A stretch of DNA of 64,000 nt, taken from contig OY728121.1 of NCBI GenBank assembly GCA_963277665.1, positions 1,652,530,062 through 1,652,594,061 of the forward strand. The letters are read 5' to 3'. The notes under the pieces are model-generated. The model was not told the origin of the DNA and searched no databases. It saw nothing but the letters and a program-made list of their open reading frames with translations. Position 1 is the first letter of the stretch. Each line of letters begins with the position of its first letter. Positions 1-12,475 of the stretch are shown here, one piece after another. The stretch comes from Viscum album. Its lineage: Eukaryota > Streptophyta > Magnoliopsida > Santalales > Viscaceae. The translations under genes were made by a program, and so were the position numbers.

Positions 1-1505
1 TCAATTTACATTTATTTTAATATTTATAACATCAATTATTTTAGACTTTCAATAATAATGTAATTAATGCATAATCATTGTGTGATAAATAAATTTATTT
101 ATTTAATGTCTAAAAATTATAAATAAAATATCATGATGTAGTAAATATTATTATATTTTTATTATATATATGTAGTTGATTTTATCTTATGTATAACCAT
201 ATATTGAAAATTGTTTAGTAACTAAAATTTCAATTTAACACTTTTAATTCTCCTTTAAATAAAATATAATAAATACCCTAATCTAATACAAGTGGATAAA
301 AAGGAACATATTTTTGTCCTAAGTTTGTTTTGGTTTAAATTCAATTATTCTATAGAATTAGGACATGTCTTATTGTAATTATAATATCATATTTACCATT
401 AATTACACTATTTAATTTTAACCATGGTAAATAAAATTCAAAACTATTATCCACAAAAAATTATTTTCATCCTATTGAACCACATTTTACATAATCATGT
501 CAACCGTGTATCCCTTATTTTAGAAATTCAATTCAATGGAGTGGTAAAATTATTTTTTATGAAAATTTGTAAATGTGCCAAGAAGGTGGGTACAAGACAT
601 TAAATAGTTCAATAAAATTTTATATATCTAATCTTATTATAAAATGACACCAATGAATTACATTGGAATAATATTGGTATTATTTATTGATTTTGAAATT
701 AAAATAAATTTAAATAAGAACATTAATTATTTAAATACAATTTCGGTTTCAAATAATAACAAAGTGTTATTCATTATTTATAAAAAATTGAACGTTTCAG
801 AAAAATACAAAAATTTTCAACCTATGATATTTTTTATATTCAAAATTAAAATGTGATGTCTATTTTATCGAATTTAAAACATAGATTTTTTATTAATTAA
901 TTTAAAATTAATTCGTGTTTTCAATACCAGAAAGGGGGTTTTTAAGAAGTAAACAACTGTCAAAATATTGACATGTCTTTATGTCCAATTTAAATGTGAA
1001 ATTACATACAATAACCTATATTATATTAAATGATAAAAATTTAATCTATTTATAATTTTAAACCACTAAAATTCATAATTTAAAATTATAATTTATTTTG
1101 ATTAAAAAACATGTATTCAATTAAAATTTGTTATTTTTCACTATTCATCAAAATAAGAAAGTTATTCGAAATGTACCAAAAATTTATCCAAACAAAATTT
1201 TTATGTCCTTCTTCTAAAGAAAAATTTAATTTCATTAAATTAATATATAAAATATTCAAAAATTAGATTTGAAAATAGTTTTCCTTTAAAAGGGGGATAA
1301 ACATTATTTTTTTAAAAAACATCTTTTTTATAAAAAATTGAATTTGGCCTTATGTTATGTCCAAGAAGCGCATAAGATTAATGTTAAAATTTTATAGGAT
1401 ATATATAAAATTAAAAATGTGGTTAATACTATTCATAACCACTTTTTAAAAGGCTAGTTTGATAGGTCATGATGTGCTTGAACTCGGTGTAACATGTAGC
1501 GCAAA
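1..1505 (-). mobile_element. Old LTR fragment of the long-LTR non-autonomous family
   Basis: This stretch aligns by eye, base pattern after base pattern, to about 16,586-17,770 of the young LTR at 13,715-17,911. Shared strings include TTTAATGTCTAAAAATTA, the ATTAATT-flanked block near 890-910, and the CACTATTCATCA block near 1,140. It ends near the motif GAACTCGGTGTAACATGTAG, which matches GAAACTCGGTATTGCGTAC of the right young LTR, so it stops about 150 bases short of the LTR terminus. It is the promoter-upstream (U3) end of a minus-oriented LTR; its other end lies before the window. It is much more diverged than the pair at 13.7-24.3 kb. The 70-codon frame at 644-856 is a chance frame. Confidence 0.75.
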
Positions 1506-4023
1506 CTATTGAATTACTTTAAAGAGATAACATTCTATGAAATATTGGGGGGTAAAATTTTCTAAGTAAAAACACGGTTTCACTCACATTTAACCCTATA
1601 TTAAAGAACCGGTTTCACTCCTTGTTCTAATACTATCTATCTCATTAGGTATTGAATTATTTTGATAAATAATTGGATAGATATATAGGTACAAATCTCC
1701 ACATCATGAAATCATAAATATGTGTCCCATAATATCATAATCATTCATCCTATCATAACCCACGAAAATAAAAGAGTATGATAGTAGTGTAATAATATAA
1801 TAACCTTTGGAAAAAAGATAGCTTCTATAATAATTTAATCCTACCATAATCGAGGAAAATAATTGGGGTTAATATATATTTTATCATCACATAACTCATG
1901 GAAGGGAAATAGGTTTCATGAAAAACATATAATATTATGAATAAACCATTAAATGAAAGAATAAGAATGGTTTCACTGGATAATGTCTTTAGTAAAGCAT
2001 AAAAATATTTCAAATAATTTCATCTTAGACGGATAAAAAATTTTAAACTACAATTAGAGCATTTTATATGGAAAATAACATTTCTTTTAAAATAATTTTT
2101 TTAAAACACAAAACTATTCTTCAGTTACCTTATTTTTTCATTTTGGGTTTTCATTCTATTAACTATTTTTCTATCATAAGTAATTTATTCTTTATGTCCA
2201 AATTAGAGTGATCTTGATCATTTTATTTATACTAAATTATTATAAATACTGTATATTATTTATAAAGTATAAATATTATTATTTTTCGAAATTAACTATT
2301 ACACGAGAGCATTTAAAGCGTAAAATACTACATTAACCGTAACTATGTAAAACGAGTTTTAAATTTTTTTATTGTCAATATATCCATTATAAAAGTAAAT
2401 ATTCTCTATTAATGGAGCATAGTTCATATTTATTAGTATTTAAAAATCCCATTATATATGATTTGTTTTCTAGTAATTTTATATCAATTAATGAAATATC
2501 ATTTATTATAAAATGACATTAATCTAAATTTTTAAATTTTTTATTTAATTTAAATTAAAAAACTCATAAAATGGGAAATCTAATAAATGAAGTTAAAACT
2601 GATTTAAAATGATATATTCATATAAAAATATTAATTTAACACAAGAATTCATTATATTTACATTACTTTTAATGTAATTAGTATTTTTTTTATTAATTTA
2701 TTTATTTGCTAAATATTTAATTGGTGGAAATTTCTTAAGAATTTAAGGTAATAATATCATCTCAAAAAAATATAATAAATTATTATGACAAAAAATAATT
2801 TAACATCCAATATAAAATTTACAACCTATATTTTGTAGTTTTTTCTCGATTCCAATGATTTATTTAAATTAAAAGGAAGCAGGGTACAATCTAAGTTTTT
2901 TTTCTTTACATAACATATTATATTGGTCCATTCCCAAAAAAGTGTCCCAAATCTCATAAAAGAAGATCCAATTGGAAAATGTGTCTTAATATTTCTATAT
3001 AATTGGTTTTGGACAAGTTTTGTGTCATTATTACACCTTATATTCTATGATTGATGACTAATTAACTTCATATTTTCTTTAATTTTTATAATTTATTATT
3101 AACTATTTTAACTACTCATTATAGTTAAAAATTATATTTAATTTTTATAAATTATATATTATTCTAATTCTAAATAAGGAGTCAAATTTTTTATTTCAAT
3201 TCAAAAAATTAGAAATTTTTAATAGTAATTTAATCCCATAATCATCATGAGATTGATTGTTTTTAATGTGAAAATGTTTAAAAGTATATAATGTTATTAT
3301 ATCCAATTCCGATATAAAAAAGAATCCAATGAGATAAATTGTACTAGTTTGTTTATAATTGAAATAATTATACATTAAAACCTTTTTAAAATATAATTTA
3401 TATTGATAAATAAATTAGATGAAAATGATGTTTTGAAATAAAGTTCAATACTTTTAATTATTCATCAAAAAGAGAACGTTTTCATAAAAATAACAAAAAA
3501 GTCTCACTAAGATAATTTTGAAATTATTCTTAAAATTTTAATTTTATTTTGTAAAATATATTTTCAAAAGTTTGTAAAGTTAAATTTTAAATTATGTCCC
3601 CCAATCATGATTAAACCATCATCTAGAAACGAAACTATATTTATAAAATAATTTCTTTTTAATGTTAAATGATTCTTAAATTATTAATAATCAATTGATG
3701 ACAAATAATAACCTCGAAAATATATATTTTCATAATTTATTTAATCCTTTTAAGCCCCTCTATTCAAATGAAAAGATAAAAACTATCATATTAAATAATA
3801 ATATTAACAGTATATTGTTGTTTAGAAAAATCAAGTATTGTGTTTCACACAATCCTGATATAGTGTTGTCTATACTATAAGATAAACTCTGTCTTTCAGG
3901 TAGCACAAGATTAAATTGGTGTTGCATATAAAGTAATAATAATGTGGGGTATCGTGCAATTCACACCATTATGAATTTTAATTTATTCGTAGGAGAATAA
4001 TTCATAAAAACTCACAATGTTAC
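1506..4023 (-). mobile_element. Second, more diverged minus-oriented LTR fragment
   Basis: The block at 1,560-1,800 (CGGTTTCACTCC, then CTATCTATCTCATTAGG, then ATAACCCACG) matches the young LTR at 14,210-14,400. The block at 3,450-3,600 matches the ATTCATC/GAACGTT segment at 17,555-17,650. The last part, 3,790-4,023, follows the LTR end and finishes in CAATGTTACA, equivalent to GGGGTGTTACA at 17,901-17,911. On the minus strand this is therefore an LTR beginning TGTAACATTG. Its centre is shorter than in the intact copies, so a deletion is likely. No PPT is readable to the right of 4,023. Confidence 0.6.
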
Positions 4024-4170
4024 AAGTACTATATGTGAAATTGTTTATGGGATATATTAAACTTCATTCATGAAATAAGATGGTTTTGAATATTATCTCA
4101 AAAGACACTAAGCTTATATGGTTCTATAATTAATCATAATGTTATGTGATAAATATTTATATAGTAATTG
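4024..4170. other. Short spacer between LTR end and trinucleotide tract
   Basis: AT-rich sequence with no recognisable gene. If the LTR to its left were a 3' LTR, a polypurine tract would be expected here on the minus strand; none is visible. Confidence 0.4.
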
Positions 4171-5456
4171 GTAATATTCCATTCTAAAAATTATGGCTCA
4201 CTATAACGACACTAGAAACACAATGAAAATAAATGAAATTATAACATTGGAGAATCTAAAAACAATAAACCCATTGATTCAACTTACATGATTGAAGAAA
4301 TTTGTTGTATTGAAACCACTAAAACTGCTATGTAAATTGAGATATCAAATGAAATTGACTCCACTAATTCAAAAAAATACATAGAATACACTTAAATCAT
4401 CAGATACACAAAATATAATAATAGAATTTATTCCATTGACACTATTGAAATTATTGATGGGGATGACGCCATTGAAAACACTAACTCCATTGATGAGATT
4501 AATTCCATTTATGGTACTAATGGTTTTGAAACTACTAAAAACATGAATAGTATTGATAAAATGTAATAAACTAATGCCTCTAACACAACAATTTAAATTG
4601 TAATCATTAATGATGATGATTTTAGTGATGCTACTAATACCACTAACGAAACTAATTACTCGAATGAAACTAATGAAACTGATGAATCTAACTTAACTAG
4701 AGATACTCATAATAGTTTTTCAAATGAAGTCTCTAATAATGGTTACACTATTAATGAAACTAACAACACTAAAAATACCAAAGTCCATAAAAATAGTTGT
4801 TACATAATCGATTCTCACATTTTTGATACCACAGAAAAATGTAACAACATTGAAATTAGTTTTTATAAAAACACTTGTGGTTAAAATTATTACACTAATA
4901 GAAATGACGAAATTAAAAAATATGATGTTGTAACATAATTTATGACAATTAATACACTCATAACACTAACAACATGGTTGAAACTAATAAAAATGATGTT
5001 ATTTATGCTATTGTTGACACATATTCCATAATTGAAACTGATTCCACAAATGAAATGCATGAAATAGATGAAATTAAAAAGAATAATTCTAATTATTACA
5101 ATAAATATATTGAATATTGTGGATATGTGATCACCACTAAATATATATAAATGGCTAGAAATATATATTCCACAAGGATCATAGATAATACTAATGAAAC
5201 TAACATGAAAATGGTAATTAATTTACCTTATTCCAATAGTGATAATGTTAGTATTGATTCAAGTTATATTATTTATGAAACTGTCATCAATGATGACAGA
5301 ATTATATTTGATGGAACTAATGAAATTAATAGCACAGATGACTCTAATGTCATTGAAAAAAATTATATTACTGGAACCACTAACGACAATGATTATAATA
5401 TCTTCAGTAAAAACATTGAAAACAATAGTACCATGAACAATACTGATTAAACTAGA
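4171..5456 (+). repeat. Three-base-periodic Thr/Asn/Asp/Glu/Ile-like tract, left part
   Basis: The plus strand reads as strings of ACT, AAT, GAT, GAA, ATT and TCC triplets, for example GAAACTAATGAAACTGATG near 4,665. The phase holds for long runs but is broken by stops and single-base shifts. The longest frame, 5,151-5,450 (99 codons), is almost entirely Asn, Thr, Asp, Ser, Glu and Ile, as expected from repeat structure rather than from a folded protein. I recognise no family. A matching tract occupies 60,031-62,600. The left tract runs directly into the chromoviral LTR at 5,457, so that LTR appears to have landed inside it. It could be a degenerate minisatellite or a remnant of a low-complexity coding region. 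Confidence 0.6.
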
Positions 5457-8400
5457 TGTAAAAAATATTTTTCATGTAAAAAATTATAATATTTTGGGGA
5501 ATATTTTCTAAGACAAGCGTTATGCTAATGTAGGATTCCGGTTCCTAGAGATCCTAAGTGCATAAAAATTTAAAATATTAAATATATTATATCATACATG
5601 CATAGTTTTTTGAAATAATGTAATAAATCCTAAATGATTTATTTTATGATGATTATGAGACACTACTAATTATAGAACATGGGTTTGACCCTAGGTGTTA
5701 AGTAACATTTTTTAGCATCCTATGTTCGGTGAAAAAGTGTTCATAGCCTATTTAGTTAATTAATTAATTTCATTTATTTATATTTTCCACCAAACCTGGA
5801 ATCCTCCTTTTTAAAACTAATTATGGTAAAAATTATGGTTATCCATATAACCCTATGGATTTGAGGGGAACAATGGAGGAGTGTGTTGTGTCATCGATGG
5901 ATCAGGTTCCATCTAATGAGTATCTCAAAGATCATCTATTCCAATTGAAAGTATAGATCCTTCCTAAGAAAATGAAGGATAAAAATTATTTATAATCGAT
6001 TGATCAAAACAAAATGTATGTTGCTTTTTTGTCTATTTTTATCCTAGTTTTTTTATCCCATGTCAAACATGGTTCAACGTATTCTAATAATATTGATTCA
6101 TGGATCAATGGTTGACTTTTTGGTATCACATTACCATCATATGGTTAGGAACTAATGATATTTGATTTTATCTCATCATTCATCATTCTACATGATATAT
6201 ATTGGGTCCAACTCAAACAGTGGTCTAGGTTTATTCCTCATGTTCATGTTTTGTGCATTTCTCTCACTATTATTTTCATGTAAATAGTTAGAATAAATTT
6301 TGGCCAATTGTTCGATGAATACCTGAGAGCCAATAATTTCACAAATAGTCTTCAACAGGTTGTTTCGTTTTTGTGGTTCCATATATTTGATGTAGAGTAT
6401 GATCAATTTTTTTTTGGGGTGACATGTGAACTTTGAGCGATCTGAGGAAAATCTGTATTTGTTCACGGGTTCCAACACAAAGAAGAGGGGGTGATGGAGT
6501 GATTCATGAGCATATTTTGGTTTTCATAATACATAAGATGATTAATATGGGGTTCATTCAACCATAGATAAATGTAATATAGTGTAGTTTTTAGGGTAAT
6601 TAGTTTCAGTGGTACTATTAGTGGATGATGCATGAAGATCCAAGGGATCTGAAAAAAATATCAACTACATAGTGTGAATCTCAATAACACAAATCATGTA
6701 GTCCCATATGTGTGGCCTCTAGGGATTCTGTGTGGAGGTAAATTACACATTACATGTAACCCTTATTCAGCCATATCAACATGTAAAATAAGTACTTGTC
6801 TTTAAATCTAGGTTTTGTTATAATCCTTGAGTGGCATGTCACAAAACATGCAACCCTTGATTGATAGATCAGGGTGTATAGGGAGTGAATTTGAGGGATC
6901 CCATGTGGCCCCATATTTAGTGAATGGTGGAGAACATTTCATGTACATTAAAAAATAATTGGGCTCAAAAACTGAACATTGGAATTCACTAAGCACATAT
7001 GAAATGGGCCATTATACAGTGGTTGAACTGGATGGAATGTCGAGTGCTAGACTAACCTCTATATTCTAGGTACCACCAATATATTTCTTGGGTACCCCTT
7101 ATTTAAATGTCATGTATCTGGAGTGACACATGTCTTATGAGATGGTGAGATGCAGGCAGTTCAAAACATAGTGAGACAAACTATAGACCACATGGTACAT
7201 TTCATGTACTTCTTCCAAAAATGTGGGATTCCTTAATCTTCAACCATGTATATATCTTCTTAATGACATGGATTCAAACCCTTGATTAGTATATTATGAT
7301 TTTCATAACATGTAGAACATGATGGCATCATTTATTCAACCATCATAGATATGACATTAAGTGATGATAGTGGTAATCTTATCAAATTGATATTTACCTG
7401 ATGGAGGTGATCAGGTGTGATGATCATGGTGTTAGAAGGGTTAGACCCCCCCCCCCCACCATGTTACACTAATGAATGGGTCCCTCATACTTTTTATTGA
7501 GGTAAAATTAGCACCACCCTATACTATAATGCAGAGGTCCACTATCTTTGGGGTTGTTAACCCACTATCTATATCCAAGGGGAAGGACCCCAATATCTTT
7601 AACATTGGAAGGGTTGGAAACCCACCATACTAAATTGGGAATTGGTACTCAATATATTGATTAGAACCCCCATATTCAAGCTCCGGTGGTGAGGATCCTC
7701 CAATTGTTTCATTACTCCTTTGACTGTCGAGTGTAGTCGGATGGTGCAGGCTCTCCACATGTAGTCTTGAGAGGTTACATGACATACATGGCTAAGATAT
7801 TGTTCCCACAAAATCATGGAGCATAGTTGTTTGGTGTGGGACCTCTGTATGGATTATCTTATGGTTTCATACGATGCTGGGTTGTGGATATGGAGATCAT
7901 TTTTATCTCTTTTTTTGGATTCTTGTTGATCATATTTGTACTATGATTTTTGTTATTGTACAATATTTTGATGGACATTCCATCATAGTCATGTGCTGAC
8001 TAGAATCCATTAATTTGTTGTATTTGGTGATTTCAAGGTGTCCTATTAGGTATGTATAGACTCATAAATGTATGGGGGCTTCCCAAACACGTCATTTATT
8101 ATGAAGATGAATGACCTTTCGTTGGAGTCTCAAGTTGACTTGGACTAGGTATAAGCTTAGGGAGAGCCAGAAAGTCCTCAAATGGATCCATAAGATTCTT
8201 TTGGATTGTTTTTCCCATGTTTCTCACAGGTCTTGATTTTCATGGTTTCATTGTTGGATTTTATTTGGCTCTTTTATATACGTTGTACAACTTATAGCAC
8301 TATGATCTGGAATAGTTAATATATATGCATTTAAATTATGGGTTATTTATCATTCAAAATTTAAAATATTTATAGATATTTTTACCCTTGTACATGTACC

Positions 8401-8532
8401 TTAGGATCAGGCCTCCCATTTGTGTGATATTCATACTGGGTGCTTGTTTCCATTCCATGGCCTATTGGAGGAAATATTAGGGTGTCACACTCAGTTTACG
8501 AATATCTAGGTGGGCCTTGGTGGGTCATTTCA
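5457..8532 (+). mobile_element. 5' LTR (type A) of decayed plus-strand chromovirus
   Basis: It starts TGTAAAAAATATTTTTC and ends GGGTCATTTCA just before a tRNA-Met-type primer site. It is paired with the 3' LTR that begins at 12,476. Shared blocks include ATATTAAATATATTATAT (5,576 and 12,600), AACCCTATGGATTTGAGGGG against ACCCCATGGATTTGAGAGG (5,851 and 12,875), and CATGTAGTCCCATATGTG against the junction of the two pieces at 13,714/24,346. A degenerate repeat of roughly 50 bp built on GGAACCC/GAATGGGTCC lies at about 7,440-7,700, with a 12-C run at 7,446-7,457. The two LTRs are strongly diverged, so this is one of the oldest insertions in the window. Confidence 0.75.
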
Positions 8533-8540
8533 TGATAGAG

Positions 8541-8552
8541 TGGCATCAAATG
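8541..8552 (+). other. Primer-binding site, initiator tRNA-Met type (decayed)
   Basis: TGGCATCAAATG lies 8 bases after the LTR end. It matches 8 of 12 bases of TGGTATCAGAGC, the complement of the plant initiator tRNA-Met 3' end. Its position right after the LTR terminus is the main support. Confidence 0.6.
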
Positions 8553-8899
8553 GGATTATAGTAGGACTATTATTGGTATATTTTCTAACTATGAGCTTTT
8601 GTTTGGGAACTACGGAAACAATGAAAAAGTTTGTTCACTTCGTCTTGTAGGTCAGGGAATAGGATTTGTATTCCTTGTCCTAGTTGAGTCAAATTATCAG
8701 ATATGATATTCGACTATGGTATATATTGATAATTTTCAACATTATTCTATGATGAAAGACATCATGGTTTTTGATATAATTTCATGATGAAAACTAATTA
8801 ATTGATCTTGCCTAATTTTAGGGACCTGGTCATGAGGTGTTTTCTCGATGTGGTTAGAGAGCAGTGAGGCCACCAATGGAGAAACTCGTGGACCGACCT

Positions 8900-9460
8900 C
8901 TAGTTGTCCAGACAGATGATCATACACATATTGAGTAGTTTATGGATCCAACAAGACATGATGATGGTGTACACATTAGTAGCACATTTCACGAGTTCAA
9001 TTGACAGAGACTACTCAGAGTTTTTTGTGTGCCAAACCCTTGGGAATTGTAGGATAGGCTCGATGTAGAGGTTCAAGATTTCTAGGTTGTGTGGACCCCG
9101 CTGATTGTATTATTTCTATCACAACTAGTATTCTTCATGGAACATCAATTAGTTCTAGTTTTAGGATTGGATGAGGCACATGTATTATGTTCACTTATCG
9201 ATTTACATTGATAGAGATTTCCTAGGTTTTACTATGATATATAACCGATTTTTCTGGTGGTATAGGAATGATGTGAACCTATAAAGTGAATTTTCCACTT
9301 AAGTAGGAACCCTCTTAATGGTGGGCCTGAAAGAGATAATTATCTAGGGTTAAATGGAACATCATTAGAACTTTGTTTTAGTGATGTTTATCGTTACTTC
9401 ACGAATGATATCAAAAGGGACACCATCCCCACCAAGATGTGTTAGGGTGATGTGATCCAA
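8900..9460 (+). pseudogene. gag (capsid-like) remnant of plus-strand chromovirus
   Basis: From 8,987 one frame reads TFHEFN, stop, QRLLRVFCVPNPWEL, stop, DRLDVEVQDF, stop, VVWTP, then LSQLVF near 9,130. Its order and spacing resemble the start of a plant Ty3/gypsy Retrotrans_gag domain: a P-x-F-x-G-x-x-(N/D)-P-x-x-(A/V)-E-x-W-L-like core, followed by an E-x-I-F segment and a TPPE-like turn. The position, some 430 bases after the primer site and upstream of RT, is right for gag. Stops occur every 10-20 codons. No zinc knuckle could be read downstream. The identification rests on a weak pattern plus context. Confidence 0.45.
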
Positions 9461-10128
9461 AAACTTATAGGTGATTTATTTCCATATAAATAGGATAATT
9501 TTGAGGTGTGGAATATGATTTCATTTGACTTTTGTGTTGAAGATGGTTTTTATTTTCGATGGTGTCAGAGGGACCCCTGGTAGTGGTAAATAAACTATCA
9601 TGGGAATCGATATATTCATTCAGTTGGATCTTGTGAATTGAATGATTTAACAATGGTTTGAGGTACAAAATATTTCTTCCCTACCCCAACTGTAGTTTTA
9701 GTACACATTTATAAGCCACATTTCCCTAATTACAACCCCTATTCATGGCCTAGCGATAACAGTAGATATCTTTTGCTTAACCCTTGTGTTTGGAGGCTCT
9801 ATTATGGAGTATCTGTGGTCACAATCATTTAATGATTGTGTGACCTGAATCCTAGAGGTGAGAGAGACTCACTTTGAACCATTTCACATAGGGAGTTAGA
9901 CACTGTGTTTTTTTGGTATATATTGGTTTTCTAACATCCATTCTTAGTTGGCTATTACCTTTGAGGGTTGTAATATTTGATTTATGGGCAATATTTTTCG
10001 TATTATTTTGAAAAATAATACCATAAAAAGTAGGATGAGATAATTTATATTAGGATACAACCATCTTCTTATCATTTGGGTAGTATGAACCTTGGAGTAG
10101 TAGATGTGGAGCATTTTATGTTTCTAGT
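9461..10128 (+). other. Unresolved interior, expected nucleocapsid/protease region
   Basis: This lies between the gag-like and RT-like segments, where the zinc knuckle and aspartic protease of a gypsy element should be. A frame near 9,950 reads LPLRVVIFDLWAIFF, which may be a ruined version of the segment around the G-M-D-W motif after protease. I cannot defend a domain call. Confidence 0.3.
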
Positions 10129-10935
10129 GGTGTTGGAGAGGTATGAGGGAATCATCCCGAAGGATGTACTTGGATTACCATGCCACTGATTTTTTTTTCA
10201 TAATTGACCATCACCCATGGATGGCACAAGATGTGTCCTATCATCTCAAATTACCAAAAATATATTTCATAGCTAAAGGTGTGATGGGATAAATTTAGAG
10301 TGTATGGGATTTGTTTTACTGAGGGTGTTTAGATAGAAAACTCTGTGATTTTCACCCAGCAATAAAATCATAGATTCATGTTTAGTGTGAATTTATGTCA
10401 CCAAGATTAGGTGACAATTAGGGAGGATTATCCTCCACTGAGAATCATTTAATTTTTCTACTGCTAGTTAGGGGAAAAGTTGTTCTTGCAGTTTAACCTC
10501 ATGATAGGTTATCGCCTACTCCATGATTATGAGGAGGATGTAATAATGATGTATTTATAAATATTTTATGGTTTCATTGAATTATTTGTGATACTTTTTC
10601 ATTGTGTTGAATGTATTAGTGTGTTATTAAGATTATGTACATTTTCCTTCAACACTTATTGGATCAGTTAATGGTATTCTTCTTCGATTGAGCCATCATG
10701 TACTCTACTTAATTGGTGGATCATGAAAGATTCTTGTGGAGGGTTAGGGATATGCTATGAGAGTACCATGTTTTTGTAAATATCATGAAGTATCTGTTAT
10801 AGTTTTAGCAGTTTTACATATTTTGGTATGTCTTCCCAGACAAGGGAGTGAAAGTGGACCTAATAATGGTTGAGGTTGTGAATGTTTCAGAATCATCCAA
10901 TGTCATGGTATGGGTAGTAGATGATATTATAGATG
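10129..10935 (+). pseudogene. Reverse transcriptase remnant, Ty3/gypsy
   Basis: The segment starts VLERYEGIIPKDVLGLP, the usual lead-in to gypsy RT (E-x-F-x-D-x-x-P-x-x-L-x-G-L-P). It resumes near 10,650 as LLDQLMVFFFD, stop, AIMYS, then LVDHERFLWRVRDML, and closes with PDKGVKVDLIMVEVV near 10,845. This follows the family order: dimer-like loop, active-site (F/Y)-x-D-D box, H-x-x-H-L helix, then the G-(I/K)-x-V-D-P-x-K segment. In the active-site box at 10,680-10,691 the second aspartate codon is a TGA stop, so the enzyme is dead. The sequence between about 10,260 and 10,640 is too decayed to follow. Many stops and at least one frameshift are present. Confidence 0.8.
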
Positions 10936-11499
10936 TTTCTATTCACTTTTTTTGTTGAGTTAGGTGATAGTGATGATAACCAATTTATAGCTGGCCCTTG
11001 TGGGTAATGATGGTGTAGGTATCTCTAGTCAATGGTAGTTACCCCTCCACTTCTCCTACGAGTCTGGGAGGTACTGCATGAGGATATTGATTATGAGTTC
11101 TTACATGACTAGATATCTGCAAGACATGTACTTGATGGTTTTTAGAGGGCTGGAAGAACATTGTAGTTGTTCAAGGATGGAAGATGACACCAATCATGCT
11201 ATGAGAGGAGGTGTTTAGGTGGTTTCCTTCTCGTAGAAGTACATCTATGTGTGGTGAATTTAGAAGAGAATTCTTGGGCACCAATTTTGGTATCCAAAGG
11301 GGTTATATAGTGTGTCTAAGTGTATCTCCCGACAACTCGCCTATTATAAGGTGATGTTTGAGGATCTCAGAAGGAAGTGTAATTTGGAAGGTATCCTTGT
11401 TGTTCTCCTGAAAATGATCCCAAAATTAGTGAGAAGTCGTGGATGAATCTGAGTGATCGTAGACTAACTCCGCAAGTTGTACTACTTCCTAAACATTCA
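10936..11499 (+). pseudogene. RNase H / integrase zinc-finger region, barely recognisable
   Basis: Position between RT and integrase core predicts RNase H and the H2C2 zinc finger of integrase. The frame at about 11,200-11,330 (EFLGTNFGIQRGYIVCLS) has the spacing of the segment before the C-x-x-C half of the finger, but the metal ligands are not all present. No clear RNase H motif was found. Confidence 0.35.
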
Positions 11500-12230
11500 C
11501 TATGAGAGATTTTTAGATATTATCGGATTCTTGTGTGTGTAGGAGGTAGTTCAGATTCATGGAATTACCCTGATGATAGTTTTTATCATTGATTATCACA
11601 TCATGTAATGTTTAGAAGAATATGTAAGAAGCAATAGGACATGGAAGTGATTGAGAATTGATTTTCAACTCGGATAGATGGATAGATATATTAGGCCATT
11701 TTGGTTCTAGATAACATTTTTTTGGATTTCAATATGTTTTTGGTCCATAGGTGGGAGGATCATCTACCAAAATTGGGGTTTTCATATTGTCCAAATTACC
11801 TATTCACTATCGGTGTAGCACTATTTTAGGAAATGTCTGGGAGAAACTATAGTTCTACACTATACTATTTGGAGAAAATGGGAGAGAGTTATTGTGGTCT
11901 TAAAGTTGGTTCTACTATTGGTTGTGAAATGTACAGATCATCCATGGTTATATGAGGAATTCTCAGAGATTTCAGGGATCCTATGTGGACTAAATATAGT
12001 GTAATTAAGAGTTAGATAAAGATATGATGTCTTTTGAGGGATCATTCCTCATCGAAGGTCGTGGAGTTTTAGAAGGGATGGAATATTATATCTAGGTTCT
12101 GTAGTCCCTTTTTGTAGTTACTGTACTAATTTAATGAGGTTTCATACATCTTGGACATATAACCATAGTAAGATCTGGTGATTGATGTATTCCATGTGTC
12201 ACAACTGAGGTTACAAGTGCTCGACTCATT
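11500..12230 (+). pseudogene. Integrase core and C-terminal remnant, Ty3/gypsy
   Basis: Two overlapping frames carry the pattern of the rve core. One reads IHGITLMIVFIIDYH near 11,553, where the second catalytic Asp motif should be. The other reads FSTRIDG from 11,661 and, after several stops, WEDHLPKLGFSY from 11,752, the tryptophan-rich segment after the catalytic Glu helix. Near 11,880 LEKMGESYCG follows the expected (C)W-x-E-x-G-E turn. At 12,185-12,212 the frame gives VFHVSQLRL, the near-invariant signature at the end of gypsy pol before any chromodomain. The order is right for a 3'-proximal integrase, the Ty3/gypsy arrangement. Deletions have removed part of the catalytic Glu region. 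Confidence 0.8.
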
Positions 12231-12475
12231 GAATCATATCGACTAGGGTGGGAATGATATTAATAGTGGAGTAACCTTTTTTGGGAGCATGGGGTGTATA
12301 ATAACAAGCCAATGAAGTCCATTCAAGGGAATCTGTTTCCATTGGGTGCTTTTTTCACATCTCAAGAACCTCTAAGAAATATTTTAGGAGTGGTAAACCT
12401 AGTTAAGAGCATGGTATCCTCACTTATTAATATGTATTTTATTTTTGGAGTGAAAAACCATGAATTTTGGGTTAG
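12231..12475 (+). other. pol 3' end, possible chromodomain trace and PPT zone
   Basis: After the integrase signature, the frame at 12,268-12,345 reads NLFWEHGVYNNKPMKSIQG followed by NLFPLG. It loosely resembles the end of a chromodomain (W-x-x-H, then a helix ending in YPxLF), but it is too short to rely on. The purine-rich stretch TTTTTGGAGTGAAAAACC at 12,442-12,459 and TTTTGGG at 12,465-12,471 occupy the polypurine-tract position before the 3' LTR. The 83-codon frame 12,294-12,545 crosses the LTR boundary and is probably chance. Confidence 0.35.

Noticed and set aside
5151..5450. 99-codon ORF as a possible gene
   Set aside because: Its composition is the triplet repeat itself, the same tract has stops and shifts on both sides, and there is no domain, signal peptide or splice context.
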